Below are positions 1-5,293 of a DNA stretch of 5,293 nucleotides, piece after piece (the first letter of the stretch is position 1; every line of letters starts with the position of its first letter). This stretch comes from an uncultured Desulfohalobiaceae bacterium (lineage in GTDB: Bacteria > Desulfobacterota > Desulfovibrionia > Desulfovibrionales > Desulfonatronovibrionaceae). The stretch covers positions 1 to 5,293 of the forward strand of contig CAJXJU010000119.1 of assembly GCA_913055195.1 (NCBI GenBank), written 5' to 3'. The position numbers and the translations under genes are program-made. Below the pieces are notes generated by a model that was not told the DNA's origin, did no database searches, and was given only the letters and a program-made list of their open reading frames with translations.

Positions 1-131
1 TGTCGCTGTTCGCCTGTCCCCGCACGGAAAAATTTACTTTTTGCAGGCGACTCTGTGATTGGTGTTTGTGTTAGGATGTTGCTTGATACCAATATTAACC
101 CTGGAAGTAAACAGGCATGATTCCCGGAAAA
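1..131. other. Non-coding region downstream of murJ
   Basis: This stretch lies beyond the murJ stop and runs off the left edge. I found no credible gene in it. One plus-strand frame is open from base 1 to a TGA at 118-120 (39 codons), but it shows no family motif and that length is unremarkable by chance. The minus strand has only very short frames. What it does hold is two inverted repeats, listed separately at 10-50 and 116-136. Neither is followed by a T-run on the minus strand, so no classical rho-independent terminator for the operon can be called here. Confidence 0.6.
10..50. repeat. Nested inverted repeat, possible REP-like or mobile-element end
   Basis: TCGCCTG at 10-16 is a perfect inverted copy of CAGGCGA at 44-50. 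Inside it, AAAAA at 28-32 can pair with TTTTT at 38-42 around a five-base loop. This leaves an asymmetric bulge at 17-27 that contains TCCCCGCACGG. The result is a two-step hairpin of about 41 bases. The outer stem with CCTGTCCCC beside it resembles, from memory, palindromic intergenic elements associated with REP-type tyrosine transposases. That resemblance is inference only. No T-run follows on either strand, so it is not a simple terminator. The element may continue beyond the edge. Confidence 0.4.
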
Positions 132-136
132 TCATG
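116..136. other. Small hairpin overlapping the murJ stop codon
   Basis: CATGATT at 116-122 is perfectly inverted as AATCATG at 130-136, with a seven-base loop at 123-129. The murJ TGA (132-134, minus strand) sits inside one arm. On the minus strand the hairpin is followed by a mixed sequence rather than a T-run. It could protect the transcript 3' end or contribute to weak termination, but a chance 7-bp stem is also possible. Confidence 0.3.
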
Positions 137-1670
137 GATTACGAATTAAAGATTGCCATAAAATCTGGCTCGGTGAAATTTTTAAGAGCAAACTGAAATA
201 AAAATAACCAAGGGCCCAGACCGGGATAGACAACAGGGCTATCCACTGGAACCGGGCCAGGGCCATGACTCCGGCAAGAAGGACCACGCTTAAAAAGATC
301 ATTTTTAAGGTCTCATTTGCGCCTGTAAACCAGGTACCAATTTTTTTGCGTAAATAAAAGTTCAGAAGCAAAACATTGATCCAGGATGAAATACTAACAG
401 CTAATGCCAGCCCAACATGATTGAGTCTTTGCATCAGAGCGTAGCCCAGAGTTATATTGATGAGCATGCATACAAAGGCAATTTTAACAGGAGTTTTTGT
501 ATCTTCTAAAGAATAAAAGGCTGAAACCATGGACCTGACACAGGAGAAGGCTGGAAGGCCCATGCCGTAGCCCACAAGAGCATTGGCAGTGGCCTGGACT
601 GCTTGCAAAGAGAATGCGCCACGGGCAAAGAGAATTTTGATTAAAGGATAGCTTAATCCAATAAGACCAGCGGTGGCCGGAAGGCTAATAAACAGGGTTA
701 AACTTATGGATGTGTTCAGGGTATTTTTAAATTCATCCATTTTTTTCTCAGCGGCCAGTCTGGATAAGGACGGCAGCGCTGCGGTGCTTACAGCCACTCC
801 AAAGACCCCCAGGGGAAACTGTACCAGACGATCGGCATAATAAAGATAGGAAATAGAACCCAGAGGTAAAAATGAGGCCAGTATAGTGCTCAAAACTATG
901 TTTAATTGATACACAGCCGCCCCAACAATGGTAGGCAGCATTAACCTGCCTATTTTTTTTACTTCCTTATTTTTAAAGGCAAATGGCCCTTTCCATTTAA
1001 AACCAAGTGATTGAAGGAAAGGCTGCTGCAGGAGCCATTGACCAAACCCTGCTGCCAGTACACCAAAAGATAAAAATAATGGAACATTAAAGTGAAAAAA
1101 ATAAGCTATCAGGGCAAACGAGATGAGAATTATGTTCAGGACGCAAGGGGCCAGAGCCGGGGCCAGGAAGTGATTCATGGAATTTAATATGCCCATGCAC
1201 AGGGCTACAGAAGAAATAAAGATGATATAGGGAAAGCAGATGCGCACAAGTTGAACAGTTAAGGTGAACACCTCTGGATTTTCTTTGAATCCTGGCGCTA
1301 TCATTAAAGTTATGGGCCTGGCAAAAAATACGCCCAGGCAAACAATTACTCCCAGAATGATTAACAGCCATATCTGAACAGAGCGGGCCAGCAGGAAAGC
1401 CTTTTGTAATCCCTGTTCGTTTTTAGTCCGGGTAAAGACCGGAACAAAGGCCATGGTCAGGGAGCCTTCTGCAAACAGACGGCGCAGTAAATTGGGCAGA
1501 CGAAACGCCACAAAAAAGGCATCTGCAAATGGCCCAGCGCCCAGGGAGAAGGCAATGACCAGGTCCCGGACAAAACCAAGGATACGACTCAATAAAGTTG
1601 CTCCGGCTACGAGGCTGGCATTGCGGGCCAGAGAATGGATAGAAGAAGCAGTGGTGTGGTGGACTGCCAT
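132..1670 (-). CDS. murJ: MurJ (MviN) lipid II flippase
   Basis: This 512-residue inner-membrane protein of the MurJ/MviN (MVF) family moves undecaprenyl-linked lipid II across the cytoplasmic membrane for peptidoglycan assembly. It is very hydrophobic along its length, as expected for about 14 membrane segments, and matches the family's usual length. The N-terminal signature is clear: LSRILGFVRD at 27-36, then DAFFVAFRLPNLLRR at 50-64 and FAEG at 66-69. YYADRL at 277-282 and FPLGVFGVA at 285-293 are also typical. Aligning by eye with Escherichia coli MurJ gives a constant offset of 11. The essential arginines R18, R24, R52 and R270 then correspond to R29, R35, R63 and R281 here, all conserved. 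The start is fixed by an in-frame TAA directly before the ATG (1671-1673). The gene begins 8 bases after the livF stop with only a poor Shine-Dalgarno sequence, which suggests translational coupling to livF. Its function is unrelated to the transporter upstream. Confidence 0.95.
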   Translation of the reverse strand: MAVHHTTASSIHSLARNASLVAGATLLSRILGFVRDLVIAFSLGAGPFADAFFVAFRLPNLLRRLFAEGSLTMAFVPVFTRTKNEQGLQKAFLLARSVQIWLLIILGVIVCLGVFFARPITLMIAPGFKENPEVFTLTVQLVRICFPYIIFISSVALCMGILNSMNHFLAPALAPCVLNIILISFALIAYFFHFNVPLFLSFGVLAAGFGQWLLQQPFLQSLGFKWKGPFAFKNKEVKKIGRLMLPTIVGAAVYQLNIVLSTILASFLPLGSISYLYYADRLVQFPLGVFGVAVSTAALPSLSRLAAEKKMDEFKNTLNTSISLTLFISLPATAGLIGLSYPLIKILFARGAFSLQAVQATANALVGYGMGLPAFSCVRSMVSAFYSLEDTKTPVKIAFVCMLINITLGYALMQRLNHVGLALAVSISSWINVLLLNFYLRKKIGTWFTGANETLKMIFLSVVLLAGVMALARFQWIALLSIPVWALGYFYFSLLLKISPSQILWQSLIRNP

Positions 1671-1678
1671 TTATCCAC

Positions 1679-2389
1679 TTACATCCCAAGATAGATTTTT
1701 TTGATTTCAGGATTCTTGAGTAGTTCTTCTGATTTGCCTTTCATGGCTACTTTTCCTGTATCCAGGACATAAGCATAATGAGAATTTTCAAGGGCCAATT
1801 GCACGTCTTGTTCCACCAGAAGAACTGTATTGCCTTCTTTGTTTATATTATGAACTATTTCGATCAGGTCATCCACTATTAATGGAGCAAGGCCTAAAGA
1901 CATTTCATCCACCAGAAAGACAGTTGGGCGGCCCATCAGACCCCTGGCCATGGCCACCATTTGCTGTTCACCGCCGGAAAGAGAGCCGGCCTTTTGTTTT
2001 CTCCTTTCCTTTAGCCTGGGGAAAAGAGTATAGACATGATCCAGGTCTCCTGCAATTTCAGGATCATTTTTACGGTGATATGCACCCATCAGGAGGTTTT
2101 CTTCCACTGTCATATCAGGGAACAGCCTTCTTCCTTCAGGTACATGGATGATTCCCTTTTTTACAATTTCATCAGAAGGCAGTCCTTTTAATGACTCCCC
2201 ATTATAAATGATATCCCCTTTTTGATAATTCAATAATCCAGACAATGTCTTCAAAAAAGTGGTTTTTCCAGCACCATTGGAACCGACAAGGGCGACAATA
2301 GAACCCTTTTCTATTTTCAGATTAATATCCCATAAAACCTGAACATCTCCGTAAGAGACATCTAAGTTTTTAACTTCTAAAAGGGCCAT
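1679..2389 (-). CDS. livF: LivF, branched-chain amino acid ABC transporter ATPase
   Basis: This 236-residue cytoplasmic ATPase is one of the two nucleotide-binding subunits that drive import through LivH/LivM. Visible motifs in order are the A-loop Tyr13, Walker A GSNGAGKTT (36-44), the LivF-type VPEGRRLF segment (83-90), the signature LSGGEQQ (137-143) and Walker B FLVDE (158-162, catalytic Glu162). The D-loop region is SLGLAP (164-169). The switch position reads VEQD (192-195), with Gln194 where most ABC ATPases have His; this is usual for LivF. The C-terminus ends in IYLGM, as in the family. Length is normal. AAGGAG at 2395-2400 lies 5 bases before the ATG, and an in-frame TAA at 2402-2404 rules out a longer start. 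It follows livG by 43 bases and precedes murJ by 8. Substrate is assigned by family; amides or other amino acids cannot be excluded. Confidence 0.94.
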   Translation of the reverse strand: MALLEVKNLDVSYGDVQVLWDINLKIEKGSIVALVGSNGAGKTTFLKTLSGLLNYQKGDIIYNGESLKGLPSDEIVKKGIIHVPEGRRLFPDMTVEENLLMGAYHRKNDPEIAGDLDHVYTLFPRLKERRKQKAGSLSGGEQQMVAMARGLMGRPTVFLVDEMSLGLAPLIVDDLIEIVHNINKEGNTVLLVEQDVQLALENSHYAYVLDTGKVAMKGKSEELLKNPEIKKIYLGM

Positions 2390-2432
2390 TTTTTCTCCTT
2401 TTTATGCTTCATTTTCACTATTAGCCAGAAAA

Positions 2433-3185
2433 TCAAGCTGCCAGTTGTTTATATCTTTTCCCGAGGTAGGCTTTGATAACCTTTTCGTCGTTTAGAACCT
2501 TTTCCGGGGTACCTTCTGATATTTTTTCTCCCTGTTGCAACACAAAGATTCGATCACATATAGCCTTGATTACACGCATTACATGCTCAATAACAAAAAG
2601 TGTTATGCCTTTTTCACGGATTTTGAGGATTAATTCAATGGCCTGATCAATCTCTCCGGGATTTAGGCCCGCCATAACTTCGTCAAACAGGATTACCTCC
2701 GGCCCCATGGCCAGGGCCTTGGCCACTTCCAGCCGTTTTCTGGAAGCCACATTCAGGCTGTCGGCCTTTAGGGTTTTATATTTTCCCAGACCAACGAAAT
2801 CCACTACCTCTGAGGCTATGTCCAGGGCTTGCTTAGTTGAGCGCTTTTTACCTTTGCTGCCGAACATGGCTCCAACAGCTACATTTTCCAGAACTGTCAT
2901 CCCTGGAAAAGGTTTGACAATCTGGTAAGTCCTGGCAATTCCCAGCCTGCCAATCTGGTAGGGTTTGAGTCCCTTTATGGACTTACCTTTAAAGAAAACG
3001 TCGCCACTGGTTATGGAAATATTGCCGGATATCATGTTCACAAGGGTAGTTTTACCGCTGCCATTGGGTCCGATCAGACCCAGAATTTCTCCCTGATAAA
3101 GCTCAAAATCGACATTGTTGTTAGCTCTGAGGCCTCCGAAATCTTTTGTGAGCTTGATTCCCTTTAAAATAGGCTCTTTTTCCAT
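2433..3185 (-). CDS. livG: LivG, branched-chain amino acid ABC transporter ATPase with non-canonical signature
   Basis: This 250-residue protein is the partner ATPase of LivF. Walker A GPNGSGKTT is at 39-47, the Q-loop Gln88 lies in ARTYQIVKPF, and MTVLENVAVG (96-105) is typical of LivG. Walker B is VILFDE (164-169, catalytic Glu169), followed by VMAGLNPGE (170-178) and the switch histidine His201 in VIEHVM. Where LSGGQ is expected, residues 144-148 read LNVAS, followed by RKRLEVAKALA, so the signature glycines are gone. The A-loop position appears to be Phe16. I recall LivG-like proteins with a similar RKRLE and VMAGL combination, so this may be a subfamily trait, not decay; every other motif is intact. 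AAAAGGA at 3193-3199 lies 7 bases before the ATG, and an in-frame TAA at 3198-3200 fixes the start. It is separated from livM by 145 bases, the longest gap in the cluster. Confidence 0.92.
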   Translation of the reverse strand: MEKEPILKGIKLTKDFGGLRANNNVDFELYQGEILGLIGPNGSGKTTLVNMISGNISITSGDVFFKGKSIKGLKPYQIGRLGIARTYQIVKPFPGMTVLENVAVGAMFGSKGKKRSTKQALDIASEVVDFVGLGKYKTLKADSLNVASRKRLEVAKALAMGPEVILFDEVMAGLNPGEIDQAIELILKIREKGITLFVIEHVMRVIKAICDRIFVLQQGEKISEGTPEKVLNDEKVIKAYLGKRYKQLAA

Positions 3186-3215
3186 AATAAAATCCTTTTA
3201 ATGTTGTTGTATCAT

Positions 3216-3250
3216 GGGCCAAAGGCTAAGGGCTAAGGGCAAAAGGCGAA
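3216..3250 (+). repeat. Purine-rich 7-base tandem array (5 units)
   Basis: Five consecutive heptamers fit the consensus RGGCNAA without a gap: GGGCCAA, AGGCTAA, GGGCTAA, GGGCAAA and AGGCGAA. The array lies between livG and livM in non-coding DNA and forms one arm of the inverted repeat at 3209-3331. A period of 7 does not fit stable coding repeats unless all frames are used, and no gene spans it. The units diverge at the fourth to fifth base, which argues for an old or degenerate array. Confidence 0.7.
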
Positions 3251-3291
3251 GGAGGTGCATCAATTTTGTCCGCCATCTTTCGTTTTTATTT

Positions 3292-3319
3292 TTCATCCTT
3301 CCTACTTCATCCTTCATCC
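3292..3319 (+). repeat. Pyrimidine-rich 7-base tandem array (4 units)
   Basis: Four consecutive heptamers read TTCATCC, TTCCTAC, TTCATCC and TTCATCC. Read on the minus strand they are purine-rich (GGATGAA), so this array faces the RGGCNAA array 41 bases away as the opposite arm of the same inverted repeat. The two unit sequences are related but not identical, sharing an AAGG core when the phase is rotated. It lies just beyond the livM stop codon. Confidence 0.65.
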
Positions 3320-3330
3320 TTTCCCTGATA

Positions 3331-4287
3331 CTACACTCTATGTTGTCTTATATTCTCCATAAAATAAGCCATGCTTATTTTTCTTTTTCCGCTTATTATA
3401 TCATATATCCCCCTGGGAGCGAACAGGATGGCAATAATGATTATTGTCCCGAAAAACAATGTATGGGCGATCAGGAAATGATTGGATAAGAATTCGGAGA
3501 TTATTTCGATGGAAATTGCACCGATGAGGGGGCCGAACAGGCTGCCGATACCTCCGAAAACAGCCATAACAATCATTTTTACAGTTATCCCGACATTAAA
3601 AACTGGTTCTGGCTTAATAAATCCTTGCTGATAAGCATATATGCTTCCAGCCAGTCCGGTAAAGAAACCGCTCAAACAAAAAGCCAGGGTTTTAAAAAGG
3701 GTTGTGTTTATGCCTGCTGAAGCTGCTGCATCCTCGTCTTCCCTGATGGCGATCAGTCCGTATCCCAGCTTGTTTTTCAAAATGAAGAAAGTAACAATAA
3801 GCAAAATTGTTAATACCGCAAAGGATACAAAGTAGAAAAATTTATATGTAACATCAATGGGTAAATCAGGCATGGGCAGATATAGGCCGGAATTGCCCTC
3901 TGTGATTTCCAGATTTTGGACCAGTGCCTTCATTGCTTCGGCAACACCTAAAGTGGCGATTGCAAAATAATGTCCTTTAAGCCGCAGTATAGGCAGGCCC
4001 ATTAAAAGGGCAAACAAACCACATCCCAGGCCGCTCAGGAAAAGGGCGAAAAAAAAGTTCAGGTTCCACAGATTCATGAGCAGTCCGGTTAAGTACGCTC
4101 CTATCCCAAAAAATACTACGTTTCCAAACGAGCCATAGCCGGTATAGCCGCCAATGAGGTTCCAGGAACTGGCCATGATAGCAAAAAGAATAATATCCGT
4201 ACAGAATCTGATGATAAAGTTGCCTACAGTAAAAGGGACTGTCAAACCGATCAGAATGAGTGCTATAACAAAAATATTTTTTTTCAT
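3331..4287 (-). CDS. livM: LivM, branched-chain amino acid ABC transporter permease
   Basis: This 318-residue inner-membrane permease pairs with LivH to form the translocation path. It shows multiple hydrophobic segments from the N-terminus onward. Family motifs include SSWNLIGGYTGYGSFGN (40-56) running into FFGIGAYLTG (59-68), and LRLKGHYFAIATLG (101-114). The cytoplasmic coupling loop is GLIAIREDEDAAASAGIN (177-194), which contacts the ATPases. FGGIGSLFGPLIGA (244-257) and the closing FAPRGI (289-294) are also typical. About 24 residues follow FAPRGI, and the hydrophilic end is not obviously conserved. Length is normal for LivM. The start overlaps the livH stop as ATGA, and AGGAGGG at 4299-4305, within the livH 3' end, serves as ribosome binding site. 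The TAG stop lies directly against the repeat element at 3209-3331. Confidence 0.93.
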   Translation of the reverse strand: MKKNIFVIALILIGLTVPFTVGNFIIRFCTDIILFAIMASSWNLIGGYTGYGSFGNVVFFGIGAYLTGLLMNLWNLNFFFALFLSGLGCGLFALLMGLPILRLKGHYFAIATLGVAEAMKALVQNLEITEGNSGLYLPMPDLPIDVTYKFFYFVSFAVLTILLIVTFFILKNKLGYGLIAIREDEDAAASAGINTTLFKTLAFCLSGFFTGLAGSIYAYQQGFIKPEPVFNVGITVKMIVMAVFGGIGSLFGPLIGAISIEIISEFLSNHFLIAHTLFFGTIIIIAILFAPRGIYDIISGKRKISMAYFMENIRQHRV

Positions 4288-4305
4288 TTTTGAACTTTCC
4301 CTCCT
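4284..4305 (-). promoter_or_regulatory. livH-livM overlap with embedded ribosome binding site
   Basis: The livH TGA (4284-4286) and livM ATG (4285-4287) share the tetranucleotide ATGA. The livM Shine-Dalgarno sequence AGGAGGG (4299-4305) also encodes the LivH C-terminal glycines and lies 11 bases before the start. This arrangement is typical of translational coupling and fits equal production of the two permease subunits. Confidence 0.8.
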
Positions 4306-5147
4306 AATATCCCCTTGGGCATAAAGATGAGAACCAGTACAAGTATGGTAAAGCTGATCAGATTTTCATAGGTTGAGCCGAACCAATTAGTTCCAATGGC
4401 TTCAACAACGCCCAGAGTAAGGCCGCCGATTAAAGGCCCTAACATGGTTCCCAGCCCCCCAACTATAGTTACTACAAAGGATTTCAGGGTTAAATGCCCG
4501 CCCATGATCGGATTGACAGGAAACAGAATCGCCCACAAAGTACCTGCGGCAGCTGCCAGACTCGTACCTATAGCATAGGTTATGGCATAAATATTGGCTA
4601 CTTTAACTCCGGCCAGTTTTGCTGCTTCTATATCCTGGGATGTAGCCCTGATAGCCCTGCCCAGCCGCGTTTTATTCAAAACTATAAAGAGGATAATACT
4701 GATTATGATGGCCAGGACAAAAGCAGCTAGTCTTACATAGGGGATTGTGGCCCCCAGGAACTCAAAATTTGCTGCTGCATAGGCAACCTTGACCTTGCGA
4801 ACATCAGCAGTCCACAAAATTAAGGCGGCATTGATGATGAAAATTTCGATTCCAAAGGCCAAAAGCAGGGTGATCAAAATTTCAGCTCTGATAACAAGAT
4901 TGATCAGACCTTTTTGAATGACATAACCTATGAGAAACATGATGGACATGGACGCAATTAAACTGACAAAAGGATCAATACCCATTAATTCAAACAGCCA
5001 ATATGAAGTATATGCACCAAGCATAATAAATGCGCCATGCGCGATATTGATAATATCCATAACTCCCCAGATGAGAGACATTCCCAGAGCCATAAGGGCA
5101 TAAAGCCCACCTTTTAGGATCCCATTAATGATAACCTGTAAGAGCAT
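4284..5147 (-). CDS. livH: LivH, branched-chain amino acid ABC transporter permease
   Basis: This 287-residue inner-membrane permease is the first of the LivH/LivM pair. Hydrophobic segments fill the protein, consistent with about eight membrane helices. Family motifs are MDIINIAHGAFIMLGAY (30-46), the coupling loop GRAIRATSQDIEAAKLAGV (163-181), KSFVVTIVGGLGTMLGPLIGG (222-242) and MPKGILG (276-282). Length matches the family. The ATG is the first start after an in-frame TAG at 5160-5162. Its ribosome binding site is weak, GGGA at 5155-5158 with 7 bases to the start. It shares 4 bases with livM. A binding-protein gene usually sits near it, but none is inside the window. The leader holds a long inverted repeat that might affect its expression. 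Confidence 0.94.
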   Translation of the reverse strand: MLLQVIINGILKGGLYALMALGMSLIWGVMDIINIAHGAFIMLGAYTSYWLFELMGIDPFVSLIASMSIMFLIGYVIQKGLINLVIRAEILITLLLAFGIEIFIINAALILWTADVRKVKVAYAAANFEFLGATIPYVRLAAFVLAIIISIILFIVLNKTRLGRAIRATSQDIEAAKLAGVKVANIYAITYAIGTSLAAAAGTLWAILFPVNPIMGGHLTLKSFVVTIVGGLGTMLGPLIGGLTLGVVEAIGTNWFGSTYENLISFTILVLVLIFMPKGILGGKVQK

Positions 5148-5176
5148 TTTTGTTTCCCGCTATTCTTTAGAAAAAA

Positions 5177-5208
5177 GAAGCTGGGAAGTTGAGGAGATGA
5201 GAAGTTAG
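5177..5208 (+). repeat. Purine-rich 8-base tandem array (4 units)
   Basis: Four consecutive octamers fit the consensus GRAGNTRR: GAAGCTGG, GAAGTTGA, GGAGATGA and GAAGTTAG. The array lies in the livH leader, in non-coding DNA, and makes up the left arm of the inverted repeat at 5178-5265. It is of the same style as the heptamer array at 3216-3250: short, purine-rich, G-led units with drift. Confidence 0.6.
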
Positions 5209-5265
5209 GCAGCGTTGTAAGTTCAATCCTGACCATAGTTCTCAAATTCCTCCACTTCCCGGCTT
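5178..5265. repeat. Long imperfect inverted repeat in the livH leader
   Basis: Bases 5178-5195 and 5248-5265 pair at 16 of 18 positions; one mismatch is a G.U wobble in a plus-strand transcript. After a small internal loop the pairing resumes with TGAGAA (5198-5203) against TTCTCA (5239-5244). A loop of roughly 35 bases remains in the middle. The predicted structure would form in the 5' untranslated part of livH if transcription starts upstream. In many LIV operons the binding protein is made in excess over the permease, and a hairpin between the two genes could cause that; whether it does here is inference. No T-run of terminator type follows the arm at 5178 directly, although TTCTTTTTT comes just after it on the minus strand (5171-5179). 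Confidence 0.6.
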
Positions 5266-5293
5266 TTCAATAACTACTATAGTATCCAAACTT

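Larger units (their letters stand above)
3209..3331. repeat. Imperfect inverted repeat filling the livM-livG gap
   Basis: The ends are GTATCA at 3209-3214 and its inverse TGATAC at 3326-3331. Inward of these, GGG (3216-3218) pairs with CCC (3323-3325), and AAAGG (3221-3225) pairs with CCTTT (3318-3322). That gives 14 Watson-Crick pairs with small bulges on one side only. Pairing continues more weakly because both arms are made of 7-base units (3216-3250 and 3292-3319). The right end touches the first base of the minus-strand livM stop triplet (3331-3333). The element occupies nearly all of the gap. It could be a transcript-processing or attenuating hairpin between permease and ATPase genes, or an inserted dispersed repeat. 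Confidence 0.55.
5148..5293 (-). other. livH leader and upstream intergenic DNA
   Basis: No gene is supported between the livH start and the right edge. On the minus strand a frame of eight sense codons runs from the edge to a TGA, and another runs 16 codons; neither shows a recognisable end of a binding-protein gene. The stretch contains the inverted repeat at 5178-5265 and a 10-base palindrome TACTATAGTA at 5275-5284. No convincing -35/-10 pair was found, though any -35 to the right would fall outside the window. The operon promoter is probably further upstream. Confidence 0.5.

Noticed and set aside
1..120. Plus-strand frame open from the left edge to TGA at 118-120, as the end of a convergent gene
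   Set aside because: Thirty-nine open codons can occur by chance, the translation matches no family I recognise, and the region carries palindromes. Sequence to the left would decide.
116..136. Rho-independent terminator after murJ
   Set aside because: The 7-bp stem is present but no T-run follows it on the minus strand, so it is kept only as a hairpin.
1087..1704. Other open frames (60 to 94 codons) over murJ on both strands
   Set aside because: They lie within murJ in other frames and show no recognisable domain. murJ itself has all its conserved motifs.
1882..2928. Plus-strand open frames antisense to livF and livG
   Set aside because: They are antisense to intact ATPase genes, with composition expected of the reverse complement and no ribosome binding site worth noting.
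3186..3330. Separate promoter for livG in the gap
   Set aside because: No -35/-10 pair with suitable spacing was found on the minus strand; the repeat element accounts for most of the gap.
3214..3489. Plus-strand open frame of 91 codons starting in the heptamer array
   Set aside because: It begins inside the repeat, runs antisense through the livM 3' end, has no family motif and looks like translated low-complexity DNA.
3641..4730. Plus-strand open frames antisense to livM and livH
   Set aside because: These are shadows of permease genes with clear family motifs; no independent support.
5271..5293. Promoter -10 element for livH around the TACTATAGTA palindrome
   Set aside because: A TACTAT or TATAGT match exists on the minus strand, but any -35 would be off the window and short AT-rich matches are common.

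Overview
The window reads almost entirely from the minus strand. It holds a compact gene cluster transcribed from right to left: livH, livM, livG, livF and murJ. The first four encode the membrane and ATPase core of a branched-chain amino acid ABC importer of the LIV/HAAT family. The fifth encodes MurJ, the lipid II flippase of peptidoglycan synthesis. No gene on the plus strand is convincing; its open frames are antisense shadows. No RNA gene, CRISPR array, transposase gene or origin was seen. The host is a bacterium with a peptidoglycan wall and moderately AT-leaning DNA. Protein style and intergenic repeats suggest a Desulfobacterota (deltaproteobacterial) lineage, but this is an impression, not something the sequence proves.

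Layout by coordinate. 1-131 is non-coding sequence downstream of murJ, with a nested inverted repeat (10-50) and a small hairpin over the murJ stop (116-136). murJ is 132-1670 and livF 1679-2389. livG is 2433-3185. 3186-3330 is an intergenic gap filled by an imperfect inverted repeat built from 7-base tandem units. livM is 3331-4287 and livH 4284-5147. 5148-5293 is the livH leader, dominated by a second long imperfect inverted repeat whose arm is built of 8-base units. The periplasmic binding protein gene (livJ/livK type) is absent and may lie just beyond the right edge.

How the genes work together. LivH and LivM form the permease pair, and LivG and LivF the ATPase pair, of an importer that would be fed by a periplasmic binding protein. 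livH and livM share an ATGA overlap, livG and livF are 43 bases apart, and livF and murJ only 8. A single transcript with translational coupling is therefore likely, and it would carry an unrelated cell-wall gene at its end. The 145-base gap between permease and ATPase genes is the outlier.

The two points most worth a second look are these. First, both larger intergenic spaces contain the same kind of structure: a purine-rich short-unit tandem array forming one arm of an imperfect inverted repeat. Second, the ATPase pair looks asymmetric: LivG lacks a canonical ABC signature, while LivF has one but carries Gln at the usual switch-histidine position. No wholly new protein system is visible.
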